Source: Teredinibacter waterburyi (GTDB lineage Bacteria > Pseudomonadota > Gammaproteobacteria > Pseudomonadales > Cellvibrionaceae). Taken from it: DNA of 64,000 nucleotides. This document shows, one piece after another, positions 19,644 to 28,021 of this stretch. Positions within the stretch are counted from its first letter, which is position 1. Every line of letters begins with the position of its first letter. The position numbers and the translations under genes are program-made. The notes beneath the pieces were generated by a model. The model ran no database searches, had not been told where the DNA came from, and saw only the letters and a list, made by a program, of their open reading frames with translations. Where the stretch lies: the NCBI RefSeq assembly GCF_001922985.1, contig NZ_MRUH01000167.1:112236-176235 (forward strand), given 5' to 3'.

Positions 19644-21719
19644 ATGGCACTAGAATTTTTAGTAGAACTCGGCACCGAAGAGCTGCCACCCACAGCATTA
19701 AAAGCTTTGTCCAAAGCGTTTAGCCAGGGCATTACATCCAGCCTTGCAAGTAAAGGCTTGAAGTTCGATAGCTGTACAGCCTTTGCAACACCGCGCCGTT
19801 TAGCGGTTTCGATTAACGGCCTTGCAGAACAAACACCACTCGAAGATGTAAAAGTATGGGGCCCACCTGCGGCCATTGCCTTCGATAAAGAAGGCAATCC
19901 AAGTAAAGCCGCCGCCGCCTTCGCCAATAAAAATGGTGTAAGCGTCGACGACCTCAGTCGTGAAAGTGACGGCAAAGCCGAGAAGTTGGTTTATAACAAA
20001 CGTGCCGGTGGTGAAGCTACGGAAGCGCTACTTGCGGATATCGTCACCGAATCTATTGCCAAACTTCCCATCAATAAGCGTATGCGCTGGGGCAGCAGCC
20101 GTACCGAATTCGTACGCCCCGTGCACTGGCTGGTTATGATGCTAGGCGACAAAGTACTGCCGGCGTCGATACTCGGTTTAACCAGTGGTAACACTACCCG
20201 CGGTCATCGCTTTCATTACAATCAAGACATTGTTATTCCCCACTGCAACAAGTACGCAGAATTATTAAAATCTACTGGTCACGTAATTGCCGATTTCTCC
20301 GAACGTCAGCAAATGATTGTTGAGCAAGTGAATAAGGCCGCAGCGGATCTTGGCGGCACGGCGGTAATCGATGCGGATCTACTCGACGAAGTTACCGCGC
20401 TAGTCGAGTTTCCGGTCGCACTTGCTGGGAATTTCGAACAAGGTTTCCTCTCTGTGCCAACCGAAGCCTTGATCTCGTCGATGAAAGAGCATCAGAAATA
20501 CTTTCACCTAGTCGACAGTAAGGGCGACCTTATGCCCAACTTTATTACTGTCGCCAATATTATTAGTAAAGATCCTGCGCAGGTTATCGATGGCAACGAA
20601 CGTGTTATTCGTCCACGCCTTGCCGATGCTGCGTTCTTTTTCGAAACTGATAAGCAAACTAATTTAGCCGCGCAGCGCGAGCGTTTGAAAACTATCGTAT
20701 TCCAAGCAAAGCTCGGCACCATCTTCGACAAAACCGAGCGTATAAAATCGCTGGCGGCGTTGATTGCAAAAAAAGTCGGGGCCGATGTAAACCTCGCTAC
20801 CCGCGCGGCCGAATTGTGCAAGTCTGACCTCGTTAGCAACATGGTGTATGAATTTCCCGATATGCAGGGCATCGCCGGTTATCACTACGCACTGAATGAC
20901 GGCGAGCCAAAAGAAGTAGCCCAAGCCATCAACGAACAGTATTTACCAAAGTTTGCCGGTGACCAACTTGCCGAAACCAACACCGGAGCGATTATTGCGC
21001 TAGCCGACCGCCTTGATACCATTACCGGTATTTTTGGGATCGGCCAAAAGCCAACAGGGTCAAAAGACCCCTTCGCACTTCGTCGCGCCTCACTTGGCGC
21101 CCTGCGAATTTTAGTGGAAAAGAAATTTGATTTAGATTTGCGCGAACTTATTACAGCAGCGGCGGCGAACTTTGCCGAGCTACCCGCAAAGGCAACCGTG
21201 GTCGACGATGTTATTTCTTACATGATCGAACGCTTTAAAGCCTGGTACGAAGAAGCGAATATTTCGGCCGAGGTTTTTCAAGCGGTTAGCGCCAAGGGTA
21301 TTACCCACCCACTCGATTTTAACAACCGCGTTTTTGCAGTGGCAGAATTTGCCAAGCTGGCAGAAGCACAAGCACTGGCGGCCGCTAACAAGCGCGTATC
21401 AAATATTCTTGCCAAACTCGACACCGCGCCGGCGAAAAAAATTGATAGCGCTTTGTTAGTCGAACCTGCCGAACAAGCATTAGCAAAAGAGATAGCCAAA
21501 CTAGTCGCGTCGGTTTCACCGCTTCTTAAGGTTGCCAATTACGCCGATGCCATGACTAGCCTTGCCGCACTGCGCGAACCGGTCGATACATTTTTTAACG
21601 ACGTAATGGTCATGGCCGATGACGCGGCGCTTCGCAATAACCGTTTAGCTTTACTGCAACAACTGCGGGAATTGTTTTTGGAAGTTGCCGATATATCACT
21701 GCTCGATGTTAAAAAGTGA
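19644..21719 (+). CDS. glyS: Glycyl-tRNA synthetase beta subunit
   Basis: The beta subunit carries the tRNA-recognition and HD-like domains of tetrameric GlyRS. The 691-residue protein begins with FLVELGTEELPPTAL and contains FATPRRLAV, KRMRWGSSRTEFVRPVHWLV (about residues 139-158) and DPFALRRASLGALRIL (about 476-491), with a C-terminal anticodon-binding-like helical domain. It starts 2 bp after the glyQ stop with GGAG upstream, so the two are translationally linked. Length is close to E. coli GlyS (689). Confidence 0.97.
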   Translation: MALEFLVELGTEELPPTALKALSKAFSQGITSSLASKGLKFDSCTAFATPRRLAVSINGLAEQTPLEDVKVWGPPAAIAFDKEGNPSKAAAAFANKNGVSVDDLSRESDGKAEKLVYNKRAGGEATEALLADIVTESIAKLPINKRMRWGSSRTEFVRPVHWLVMMLGDKVLPASILGLTSGNTTRGHRFHYNQDIVIPHCNKYAELLKSTGHVIADFSERQQMIVEQVNKAAADLGGTAVIDADLLDEVTALVEFPVALAGNFEQGFLSVPTEALISSMKEHQKYFHLVDSKGDLMPNFITVANIISKDPAQVIDGNERVIRPRLADAAFFFETDKQTNLAAQRERLKTIVFQAKLGTIFDKTERIKSLAALIAKKVGADVNLATRAAELCKSDLVSNMVYEFPDMQGIAGYHYALNDGEPKEVAQAINEQYLPKFAGDQLAETNTGAIIALADRLDTITGIFGIGQKPTGSKDPFALRRASLGALRILVEKKFDLDLRELITAAAANFAELPAKATVVDDVISYMIERFKAWYEEANISAEVFQAVSAKGITHPLDFNNRVFAVAEFAKLAEAQALAAANKRVSNILAKLDTAPAKKIDSALLVEPAEQALAKEIAKLVASVSPLLKVANYADAMTSLAALREPVDTFFNDVMVMADDAALRNNRLALLQQLRELFLEVADISLLDVKK

Positions 21720-21755
21720 TCCGGGTGTTAAACCAAACCGCTGGTTGCATCGATT

Positions 21756-22301
21756 ATGTCTAACTGGATAGTGCTCGACCGCGACGGCGTGATTAACGCC
21801 GATTCTGATCAGTTCGTAAAGTCAGCGGCCGAGTGGCAACCGCTTGCCGGCAGTATCGAAGCGATCGCGGCGCTTTCTAAAGCCGGTTACAAAGTTGTCG
21901 TCGCCAGTAATCAGTCTGGCCTAGCGCGCGGGCTTTTTACGCAAACGGATTTGACCGCCATGCATGACAAGATGCAGCAACTAATCGCGGCACAAGGCGG
22001 GAAGCTTGAAGGAATATTTTATTGCCCACATGGGCCAGACGATAACTGTAGTTGTCGTAAACCTAAAGCTGGCTTGTTAGATCAAATAGAAAATGAATTC
22101 TCGGTGTCTCTTAATGGCGGCTGGCTAGTCGGTGACTCCTTGCGTGACTTGCAGTGTGCTGGATCGAAAGGTTGTAAGCCAGTGTTAGTTAAAACCGGCA
22201 AAGGTTTAAAAACACTCAGCCAAATTCAGTACCACCCCGAGTTACAAGGTTTAACTGTGTTTGATGATTTAAGCGCTTTCGCCGGTGAATTGCTGCCCTA
22301 A
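21756..22301 (+). CDS. gmhB: D-glycero-beta-D-manno-heptose-1,7-bisphosphate 7-phosphatase
   Basis: This HAD-superfamily phosphatase removes the 7-phosphate in ADP-heptose synthesis for the LPS inner core. Motif I is LDRDGVIN (nucleophile Asp, about residues 7-14), motif II is VASNQSGLARG, the zinc-binding Cys cluster is CPHGPDDNCSCRKP (about 90-103) and motif IV is GDSLRDLQCA. It lies 36 bp downstream of glyS and upstream of plsC; the gmhB-plsC pair after glyS is common in gammaproteobacteria. A perfect 20-bp inverted repeat spans its stop codon. Confidence 0.93.
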   Translation: MSNWIVLDRDGVINADSDQFVKSAAEWQPLAGSIEAIAALSKAGYKVVVASNQSGLARGLFTQTDLTAMHDKMQQLIAAQGGKLEGIFYCPHGPDDNCSCRKPKAGLLDQIENEFSVSLNGGWLVGDSLRDLQCAGSKGCKPVLVKTGKGLKTLSQIQYHPELQGLTVFDDLSAFAGELLP

Positions 22302-22330
22302 AAAGCAGACCAGCAATTCACCGGCGAAAG
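22276..22330. repeat. Perfect 20-bp inverted repeat spanning the gmhB stop
   Basis: Left arm CTTTCGCCGGTGAATTGCTG (22276-22295) is exactly repeated in reverse complement at 22311-22330, with a 15-nt loop containing the gmhB stop codon. No U-tract follows directly. A second weaker stem (CTCGCA 22347-22352 / TGCGAG 22370-22375, then TTTTG) lies downstream. The arrangement would fold strongly in the gmhB-plsC mRNA and may act as a terminator, attenuator or RNase-processing site. Confidence 0.85.
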
Positions 22331-22401
22331 ACAATTCTCGGTGTAGCTCGCAAAAAAACACTTGTTCTGTGCGAGTTTTGAATATTAACAAGGATTTTAG
22401 C

Positions 22402-23142
22402 TTGCTCTACATTCGCTCTATTATTTTTATTCTTGGTTATTTTACTGCTACCGTTCTATACGGCACCTTGTCGCTGCTACTGTTCCCGCTACCCGTGCGG
22501 ATTAGGCATAAAATTATTATCACCTGGACCACTGTCATTATTTATATGCTGCGTTTTGTTTGCGGTGTTAAATTTGAAATTATCGGTAAAGAAAACCTTA
22601 GTAAAGTTTCTGGGCCAATGGTGGTATTAGCGAAACACCAAAGCACTTGGGAAACACTGTATCTACAAAGCCTATTTTGGCCTGCGTCTACCGTGCTTAA
22701 ACGCGAACTACTGCGACTGCCCTTCTTCGGTTGGGGTTTACGCGCGTTACTGCCTATCGCAATCGATCGCAGCAATCCACGCGATGCCTTAAGGCAAGTT
22801 AAATCCAAAGGTATAAATCGCTTACAGACTTACGGCTACAACGTTATTCTATTTCCCGAAGGAACTCGAATGAAGGCCGGTGAACGAGGCAAGTATGCCC
22901 GCAGTGGTGCGGATATCGCCATAGACGCCAATGTGCCTGTAGTGCCTGTAGCGGTAAACTCCGGCTATTGCTGGCCGTCCGGCTCCTACTGGAAGTATCC
23001 GGGCACTATTAGCTTAGTTATTGGTGAGCCCATTGAGGTCACCGACAAACACAGTAAAGTCGTCACCGCAGAAGTTGAAAACTGGATAGAATCGACAATG
23101 GAAACCTTATTAATCAATCAAGCCAAAACGGAAGCTAAATAA
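22402..23142 (+). CDS. plsC: 1-acyl-sn-glycerol-3-phosphate acyltransferase
   Basis: PlsC acylates lysophosphatidic acid to phosphatidic acid. It has an N-terminal membrane segment, then the catalytic HX4E motif in LAKHQSTWETLYLQ, the substrate motif LFPEGTRMKAGERGKY and VPVVPVAVNSG. The HX4E (not HX4D) form is common in the proteobacterial KHQS-type branch. The open frame extends upstream to 22285, overlapping gmhB, but those 39 residues are polar and cross the inverted repeat. I choose TTG 22402-22404, preceded by AAGGA (22390-22394), which puts the hydrophobic LLYIRSIIFILGYF at the N-terminus. Confidence 0.88.
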   Translation: MLYIRSIIFILGYFTATVLYGTLSLLLFPLPVRIRHKIIITWTTVIIYMLRFVCGVKFEIIGKENLSKVSGPMVVLAKHQSTWETLYLQSLFWPASTVLKRELLRLPFFGWGLRALLPIAIDRSNPRDALRQVKSKGINRLQTYGYNVILFPEGTRMKAGERGKYARSGADIAIDANVPVVPVAVNSGYCWPSGSYWKYPGTISLVIGEPIEVTDKHSKVVTAEVENWIESTMETLLINQAKTEAK

Positions 23143-23198
23143 AGGCTAAACCGCTACGGCATTCACCACCTCTAATTATCCGAACGGAGTATCCACAA

Positions 23199-23612
23199 AT
23201 GGCACATGTAACTCATTTAACCTTGGCGGGCTTTGCGCTGCGTTTAGTGTTCGCCGCCGCACTAGTTTTCGCAACCTATAACCCTACCGGTTACTCCTAC
23301 GCTCACTGGCTGAAAATGGGCAACATCACACCCTATTTGGCCTTAGCTGGAATGGTATTAATTATTGGTTGGGCCATTTATGTACGCGCTACGTTCCGTG
23401 CCTTGGGGAAAATAGGCTTGTTTTTGGCTGCTACGCTTTTTGCCTGTCTAATCTGGTTGTTTGTCGATCTCGGTTGGCTGAACCTTAAAAACCCTACGTT
23501 AATGAGCTGGGTAGTTGAAGTTAAACTCGCCTTTATTCTCGCGATAGGTATTAGCTGGTCCCACATTCGTCGCCGTCTATCTGGTCAAGTCGATACCGAC
23601 GAGCTAGGCTAG
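23199..23612 (+). CDS. Small four-helix membrane protein (DUF6524-like)
   Basis: This 137-residue protein is almost entirely made of four membrane helices (about residues 8-26, 43-62, 70-90 and 102-121), with short loops and a polar C-terminus containing RRRLSGQ. It resembles proteins annotated DUF6524, from memory and unverified. No function is known. A good GGAG lies ahead of the ATG. It sits downstream of plsC on the same strand, after a 56-bp gap, and ends in a long imperfect stem-loop. Confidence 0.75.
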   Translation: MAHVTHLTLAGFALRLVFAAALVFATYNPTGYSYAHWLKMGNITPYLALAGMVLIIGWAIYVRATFRALGKIGLFLAATLFACLIWLFVDLGWLNLKNPTLMSWVVEVKLAFILAIGISWSHIRRRLSGQVDTDELG

Positions 23613-23686
23613 TTCTGTTTAGCAGGTTCACGGTGTACTTTATTCTGCAAGGTATCCGGAATAAGGTACACGGTGAATCTAGCCTA
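23605..23686. repeat. Long imperfect stem-loop after the membrane-protein gene
   Basis: Outer arms TAGGCTAG (23605-23612, including the stop codon) and CTAGCCTA (23679-23686) are perfect complements. An inner pair of 22-nt arms (23625-23646 and 23658-23679) pairs at 18 positions, or 21 counting G-U wobbles, around an 11-nt loop. It lies between convergent genes. It may be a terminator, but no long U-tract is adjacent. Confidence 0.65.
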
Positions 23687-23745
23687 AAGCTTCTCCAGGC
23701 TGTTTATTATTATTTTTAAAAAATAAGAAGCGACACCAAGGGTAA

Positions 23746-24438
23746 TCAGTTACCAGCTGTGTCGTTTTTTTTTAATTTCGCATCAGGTATTTTTAGCGGC
23801 TTTTTTAGTCGGTATTTGTTTACTCTTTTCAGCACTAACAATATCCCTGCTATCGCCAAACCAGAAACGGCACCATAAAGATGTGCATCAACCGCTACCG
23901 GTGCTTGCATATGTTCGTATAAATAATTTACATCGTAGCCAGGTTGTTGTTCTTGGTAGAGTTTAAAGAAAACGATGCTTAGTGCTACTGCTGTAACCCA
24001 GCGGTTGAAAAATAATCTCTGACCGAAACTTACCACAAGTACACTGACTAATAAGCCATGTAGAACACCCGACAAACCCGCGTAGTTTTGTAATTCTGGA
24101 TTATAAAACCAGAGCCCGGCACTTATCGCTAAAGCGTTAATACACACCAACAGTAACCAAACATAGAAATTAAATAATCCTCGAAATACCCATACAACAC
24201 CCAACCAACCGAGCATATTAATAACACTGTGGAACCAACCAAGGTGAACAATATGTCCGCTCAATAAACGCCACACCTGTCCACTAGAAATCGATTCTCG
24301 GCTGTATTGTAAATACGGGTTTAACACATCGCCGAATATCCCCAATAACAACAGAAGGAATATCCAGCCACCGTGCTTTAAAGCGTTTTCGGGTAAATAA
24401 CTCGGATTTGGGTAGCTCACAATTAGGCCACCACACAA
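23746..24438 (-). CDS. rrtA: Rhombosortase (rhomboid-family intramembrane protease)
   Basis: This 230-residue rhomboid-like protein has about six membrane helices, the catalytic Ser in YAGLSGVLHGLL (about residues 117-128) and the His in DAHLYGAVSGLAIAG (about 185-199). The spacing and the DAHLxG context are those of rhombosortases, which process proteins ending in a GlyGly-CTERM sorting tail for surface display or release. No GlyGly-CTERM protein was noticed in this window, so substrates must lie elsewhere. The listed start is a TTG overlapping the 3' end of the diguanylate cyclase gene; GTG at 24418-24420 is an alternative. Overlap with that gene implies coupling. Confidence 0.82.
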   Translation of the reverse strand: MCGGLIVSYPNPSYLPENALKHGGWIFLLLLLGIFGDVLNPYLQYSRESISSGQVWRLLSGHIVHLGWFHSVINMLGWLGVVWVFRGLFNFYVWLLLVCINALAISAGLWFYNPELQNYAGLSGVLHGLLVSVLVVSFGQRLFFNRWVTAVALSIVFFKLYQEQQPGYDVNYLYEHMQAPVAVDAHLYGAVSGLAIAGILLVLKRVNKYRLKKPLKIPDAKLKKNDTAGN

Positions 24439-25433
24439 TCGCGGCCCGCCGCTTTTGCTTGGTAAAGTTTTTCGTCGGCTCTCTTAATCCAAGCGCGCCA
24501 GTTTTCGCCATCATTAAAACTCGCGACACCAAAACTACTGGTAATACTGACCTGCTGATTTAACGGCAGGTCTTTAACCGCTTGGCGTAGTTTTTCAGCA
24601 ACGTGAATACTTTGTTCCAGATCGGACTCATATAAAACAACCAAAAACTCTTCACCACCCAACCGAAATACTGTGTCGCTGCGACGCATGTTGTCTTTTA
24701 ACATTTTCGCCAAAGCAACTAACACTTGGTCGCCCATATCGTGGCCATAGTTATCATTGATGTGTTTAAAATGATCTATATCCAAGGCAACCAACGTCAT
24801 ATCGCATTCATTCGCGCGGGCATAGTCGCCAGCATGCTCTAAGGTGGTTGCCAACAAAACCCTATCGCTCAACCCCGTTAGCGAATCGGTAACAGCCTGT
24901 AAATGTAGACGCTGCTGCTGCTTAGTAATAACGCGAATTAGAATGGTGGTAAACATATTCACGAAGACAAGACTCATGACTAAACGTATTGCTAACGAAA
25001 ACTCTAAGTAGGTAAAACCGAGAATAGTTGTAATCATTAGTGAAACCGCATTGGCGAACCATGCTTGTTTCTCAGGCAACATTAAATAGATAACCACGGC
25101 CACCGGCGAACACCAAACAGCGCCGGCGACCCCTTGACCTGCGATTGCCAACGCCAAATAGAGTATCAAACAGGGGACAAAACAACGCACCATAACCATC
25201 GACCAACGAGACCCGCACTTGGTCAAATATGCCAATATTGCAGCGAGTGATGCCAGGCCAAATGCGGCCAGCGCCAGTGAATATCGGCCTAAAATTAAAT
25301 GGTTAATAATAAACGGCGTAATAAAGATCGTGACCGTTAACGCAACATAGTGTGTTGCCGTAATACGGTAATCTGGTAGTGCAGTAGTTAAATTCATTGT
25401 GTGGTTTGGTGTTCCATCCCTGTGGATTTCCAT
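24423..25433 (-). CDS. Membrane-anchored diguanylate cyclase
   Basis: An N-terminal half with five or six membrane helices (to about residue 170) is joined to a C-terminal GGDEF domain with intact active site RLGGEEFLVV. An inhibitory I-site RRSD lies exactly five residues before GGEEF. It therefore should make c-di-GMP from GTP and be feedback-inhibited. The N-terminus has no recognised sensor motif. A start at 25397 (MNLTTAL) is possible; neither start has a clear Shine-Dalgarno. It overlaps the rhombosortase gene downstream, suggesting that surface-protein sorting and biofilm signalling are co-expressed. Confidence 0.9.
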   Translation of the reverse strand: MEIHRDGTPNHTMNLTTALPDYRITATHYVALTVTIFITPFIINHLILGRYSLALAAFGLASLAAILAYLTKCGSRWSMVMVRCFVPCLILYLALAIAGQGVAGAVWCSPVAVVIYLMLPEKQAWFANAVSLMITTILGFTYLEFSLAIRLVMSLVFVNMFTTILIRVITKQQQRLHLQAVTDSLTGLSDRVLLATTLEHAGDYARANECDMTLVALDIDHFKHINDNYGHDMGDQVLVALAKMLKDNMRRSDTVFRLGGEEFLVVLYESDLEQSIHVAEKLRQAVKDLPLNQQVSITSSFGVASFNDGENWRAWIKRADEKLYQAKAAGRDCVVA

Positions 25434-25887
25434 GGAAGCGAAATTATTCTAACCAATACACACACACAAAATGTAATCGTAGAACTCTTTCACTGACCTA
25501 TTCAATACATACGTTCAGCTAAAACTTTGGAGTTAAAATTATAATATAAGTTTTGCGCGATACAGGTTTTAAAAATATAGCCAAAATCGCAGTTGAAAAT
25601 CATTCTTATTTGACAGAGTTAGCATTTTTACAAAAGTTTTGGCCGTTTTCGATTTCAACGACCGCCTGTTGTGCCTTTCTAGGTGTTAACTCCCTATAAT
25701 AGCCGCAACATATTCTAGTATAGATTTGGCTTAATCTAAGAGTGTTCACGCATATAAAACAATAATAGTGCGTAATCTCGCGAATTAACAACATTTTCAC
25801 TTCGCTTATATTAGACCATCTGCTGCCTACTTTGATAACTAGGCGCCTAGGGTATGAACTAATAAAAATAAACCTAGGCGAGAAACA
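25434..25887. other. Intergenic region upstream of the HisC-like gene
   Basis: This 454-bp AT-rich gap separates divergent genes. It contains a Fur-box-like sequence (25594-25608) and a perfect CTAGGCGCCTAG palindrome (25839-25850). Short frames exist but have no ribosome-binding site or recognisable product. Confidence 0.5.
25594..25608. promoter_or_regulatory. Possible Fur box
   Basis: TGAAAATCATTCTTA matches 12 of 14 informative positions of the 7-1-7 Fur consensus TGATAAT-N-ATTATCA. It lies about 160 bp upstream of the diguanylate cyclase gene and about 280 bp upstream of the aminotransferase gene. AT-rich DNA gives chance matches, so this is tentative. Confidence 0.3.
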
Positions 25888-27030
25888 ATGTTAGCTAATA
25901 CCGAAGATAAACTATTTGATATCGAATTGTTCGATAAAACAACACACAACCCCTCTTTTGCTAGTTTAACCAATAATTTTAAAAACGATAGCGGTCTTAA
26001 AGACTATTGCATACCAGTTAACTCCTACTTCCCCCCCGATCACATAATGCAAGAGCTTTTCGAACGATTACCCTACGCCTTAAAGTATTACCCAAGCTCT
26101 AACGAATCTATTGCCGATAATATCGCGTTATTCTCGGGTGTAGAAAACCCCGACTGGATCGTTGCTGGAAATGGTTCAACCGAAATTATCTCTTGGTTAA
26201 ATTCGATATTTATTAAAGAGAGTATTTTCGTTCCAGTCCCTTCATTTGGACGCTGGATAGAAGAGCCCCTTGGGCTCGGTATTGAGGTTAAAACAATGCC
26301 TCATAGTGATGCGAATTTGCAAACTATTTCCGCTAAAGACTATGTGGAAGCCGTTTTGAAAAGTAACGCTAAGAACGCGGTTATTTGTAACCCCAACAAC
26401 CCAACCGGTACGCTGTTTTCCCGCGAGGACATTCTCTGGATTCTTGGCGAGCTTACCCACCTAGACAATATTATTATCGACGAATCGTTTATCGATTTTT
26501 CATCAGAGAACCCTCCATCAGTTAAAAATGATGTAGCGAACTTTAACAACACCTGGGTATTGAAGAGCCTCGGTAAGAACTTAGGTTTGCATGGTGTTCG
26601 TATGGGCTACGCCATTAGCTGCGAAGCCAACATCGCCAGAATGAAAAAGCACCTACCCTATTGGAACGTAAATGGCATAACAGAAATGCTGCTTTCGCTA
26701 ATTAAAAACGAGCAGGTTGCCTATGATGAAAGCCGCTTAAAAACAATTAATGATGCTATCTATTTGTCGGAGTGTGTAGAAGAAATTCGTGAACTTACAG
26801 TATTCCCGACCCACTCAAATTTTATTTTCGTAAAACTAGCTGACGAATATGACGGTGAGGACCTACGTAATAGAATGCTTCAAGATCACGCCTGTCTTAT
26901 CCGTAACTGCGGTAATAAGCTCGGCTCCTCTAAACAGTATTTTCGAATAGCCGCGCGACCAGTAGATGATATTCATTATCTGGTAGCTGCACTTAAAGAT
27001 GTGTTGGCCAAAATGCGAGCTGTGGCTTAG
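25888..27030 (+). CDS. PLP-dependent aminotransferase, HisC-like (class I/II)
   Basis: This 380-residue fold-type I PLP enzyme shows AGNGSTEIISWL (PLP phosphate region, about residues 91-102), ICNPNNPTGTLFS (about 166-178), IIDESFIDFS (the Asp that contacts the PLP nitrogen) and the Schiff-base lysine in KSLGKNLGLHGVRMGY (about 225-240). The closest families are histidinol-phosphate aminotransferase (HisC) and CobD. It is not in a his or cobalamin cluster and stands alone, so the substrate is unknown; the divergent N-terminus argues against a plain HisC. No operon partner is visible. Confidence 0.8.
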   Translation: MLANTEDKLFDIELFDKTTHNPSFASLTNNFKNDSGLKDYCIPVNSYFPPDHIMQELFERLPYALKYYPSSNESIADNIALFSGVENPDWIVAGNGSTEIISWLNSIFIKESIFVPVPSFGRWIEEPLGLGIEVKTMPHSDANLQTISAKDYVEAVLKSNAKNAVICNPNNPTGTLFSREDILWILGELTHLDNIIIDESFIDFSSENPPSVKNDVANFNNTWVLKSLGKNLGLHGVRMGYAISCEANIARMKKHLPYWNVNGITEMLLSLIKNEQVAYDESRLKTINDAIYLSECVEEIRELTVFPTHSNFIFVKLADEYDGEDLRNRMLQDHACLIRNCGNKLGSSKQYFRIAARPVDDIHYLVAALKDVLAKMRAVA

Positions 27031-27130
27031 AAGAGGTTTTTATTTCGCTGGCTAATTCTAGTGATATTTACCACGGCGTTAGAGCGGCCAGTTTTAGCTT
27101 AGGCTATATTACTGGCCGTACTTTTAATCT

Positions 27131-28021
27131 TTAGTTATTTTCCAAAATAAAATCACTGATCATCTTCGATATCAATTTCGGTTCAGTAAACAGTAAGCTG
27201 TGGCCTCTTCCTGAAATTATTTTTAACTTACCCATCGGTAGATATTCAGACATGTTTTCTGCATGCGCTCTGGATACCATGTCGTATTCACCCATTACAT
27301 TGAGCGTCGGTGTTTCTACCTTCTGCAAATCGGATTCGTTTAACCTTGGGTAGTCCCGCCACAGTGCTAGTGTTCTCTTTACCAGCTCTGGCCATCTTGC
27401 AGGATGCGAAGACTCTATCGAGTACAGCAAACGCGCCATGATTGGATGCGAAAATGTTTCGACGGTACTTATATCTTTTTTAACGGTTTTTTTTAATCCT
27501 GAATAGTGATAATTCGAACCAACCGTTACTAAACTTTTTATTCGCTCTGGGTGGTCAAGCGCTGCAATTAAACCCGTATTGCCACCGTCGCTCCAGCCCG
27601 CGATATGGAAACGTTGGATTTGCAGTTGATCCATTAGCCGAAAAACATCTGTGGAAAATAATCGATAAGAGAAAGGCAAATCACCTAGGGTTGATCGCCC
27701 TTGACCGCGTAGATCTAGGCAGATCACACGATAGCGCCGGGCCAGGAATGGTAGTTGAGAAAACCACGCCGTAATAGACGTAAGACCACCATGTAACAGA
27801 ACCAGTGTTTCCTTATTATTTTCGGGGCCTTGGCAAATATCAATTACTTCATAATAGAGCTGGGTAGTAGCATCAAGTGCTAAATAGGCTTTCGTATGGA
27901 CTTTTCCCCTAGCCGTTTTATTTCTAACCACTACCCTCAAGTAAAACCAACGCCAACCAAGATAATAGATAAAGTACCCTATACCAATACAAAAAATAGC
28001 CATGCTTTTGAGGGCCGCCAT
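27131..28021 (-). CDS. Membrane-anchored alpha/beta hydrolase
   Basis: This 296-residue protein has an N-terminal hydrophobic helix (about residues 5-25) that looks like a signal anchor, followed by a full alpha/beta-hydrolase fold: oxyanion loop LVLLHGGLTS, LDLRGQGRST, nucleophile elbow AGWSDGGN (Ser), Asp in NVMGEYDMVS and His in GRGHSLL. Its start codon overlaps the mprF stop, so the two are translationally coupled. In Pseudomonas aeruginosa an unrelated periplasmic hydrolase gene beside mprF hydrolyses aminoacyl-phosphatidylglycerol. A similar editing role here is plausible but is inference. Confidence 0.85.
   Translation of the reverse strand: MAALKSMAIFCIGIGYFIYYLGWRWFYLRVVVRNKTARGKVHTKAYLALDATTQLYYEVIDICQGPENNKETLVLLHGGLTSITAWFSQLPFLARRYRVICLDLRGQGRSTLGDLPFSYRLFSTDVFRLMDQLQIQRFHIAGWSDGGNTGLIAALDHPERIKSLVTVGSNYHYSGLKKTVKKDISTVETFSHPIMARLLYSIESSHPARWPELVKRTLALWRDYPRLNESDLQKVETPTLNVMGEYDMVSRAHAENMSEYLPMGKLKIISGRGHSLLFTEPKLISKMISDFILENN

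Noticed and set aside
25606..25800. Minus-strand 64-codon frame in the gap before the HisC-like gene
   Set aside because: No ribosome-binding site, Cys/Ile-rich composition typical of AT-rich non-coding DNA, no family resemblance.
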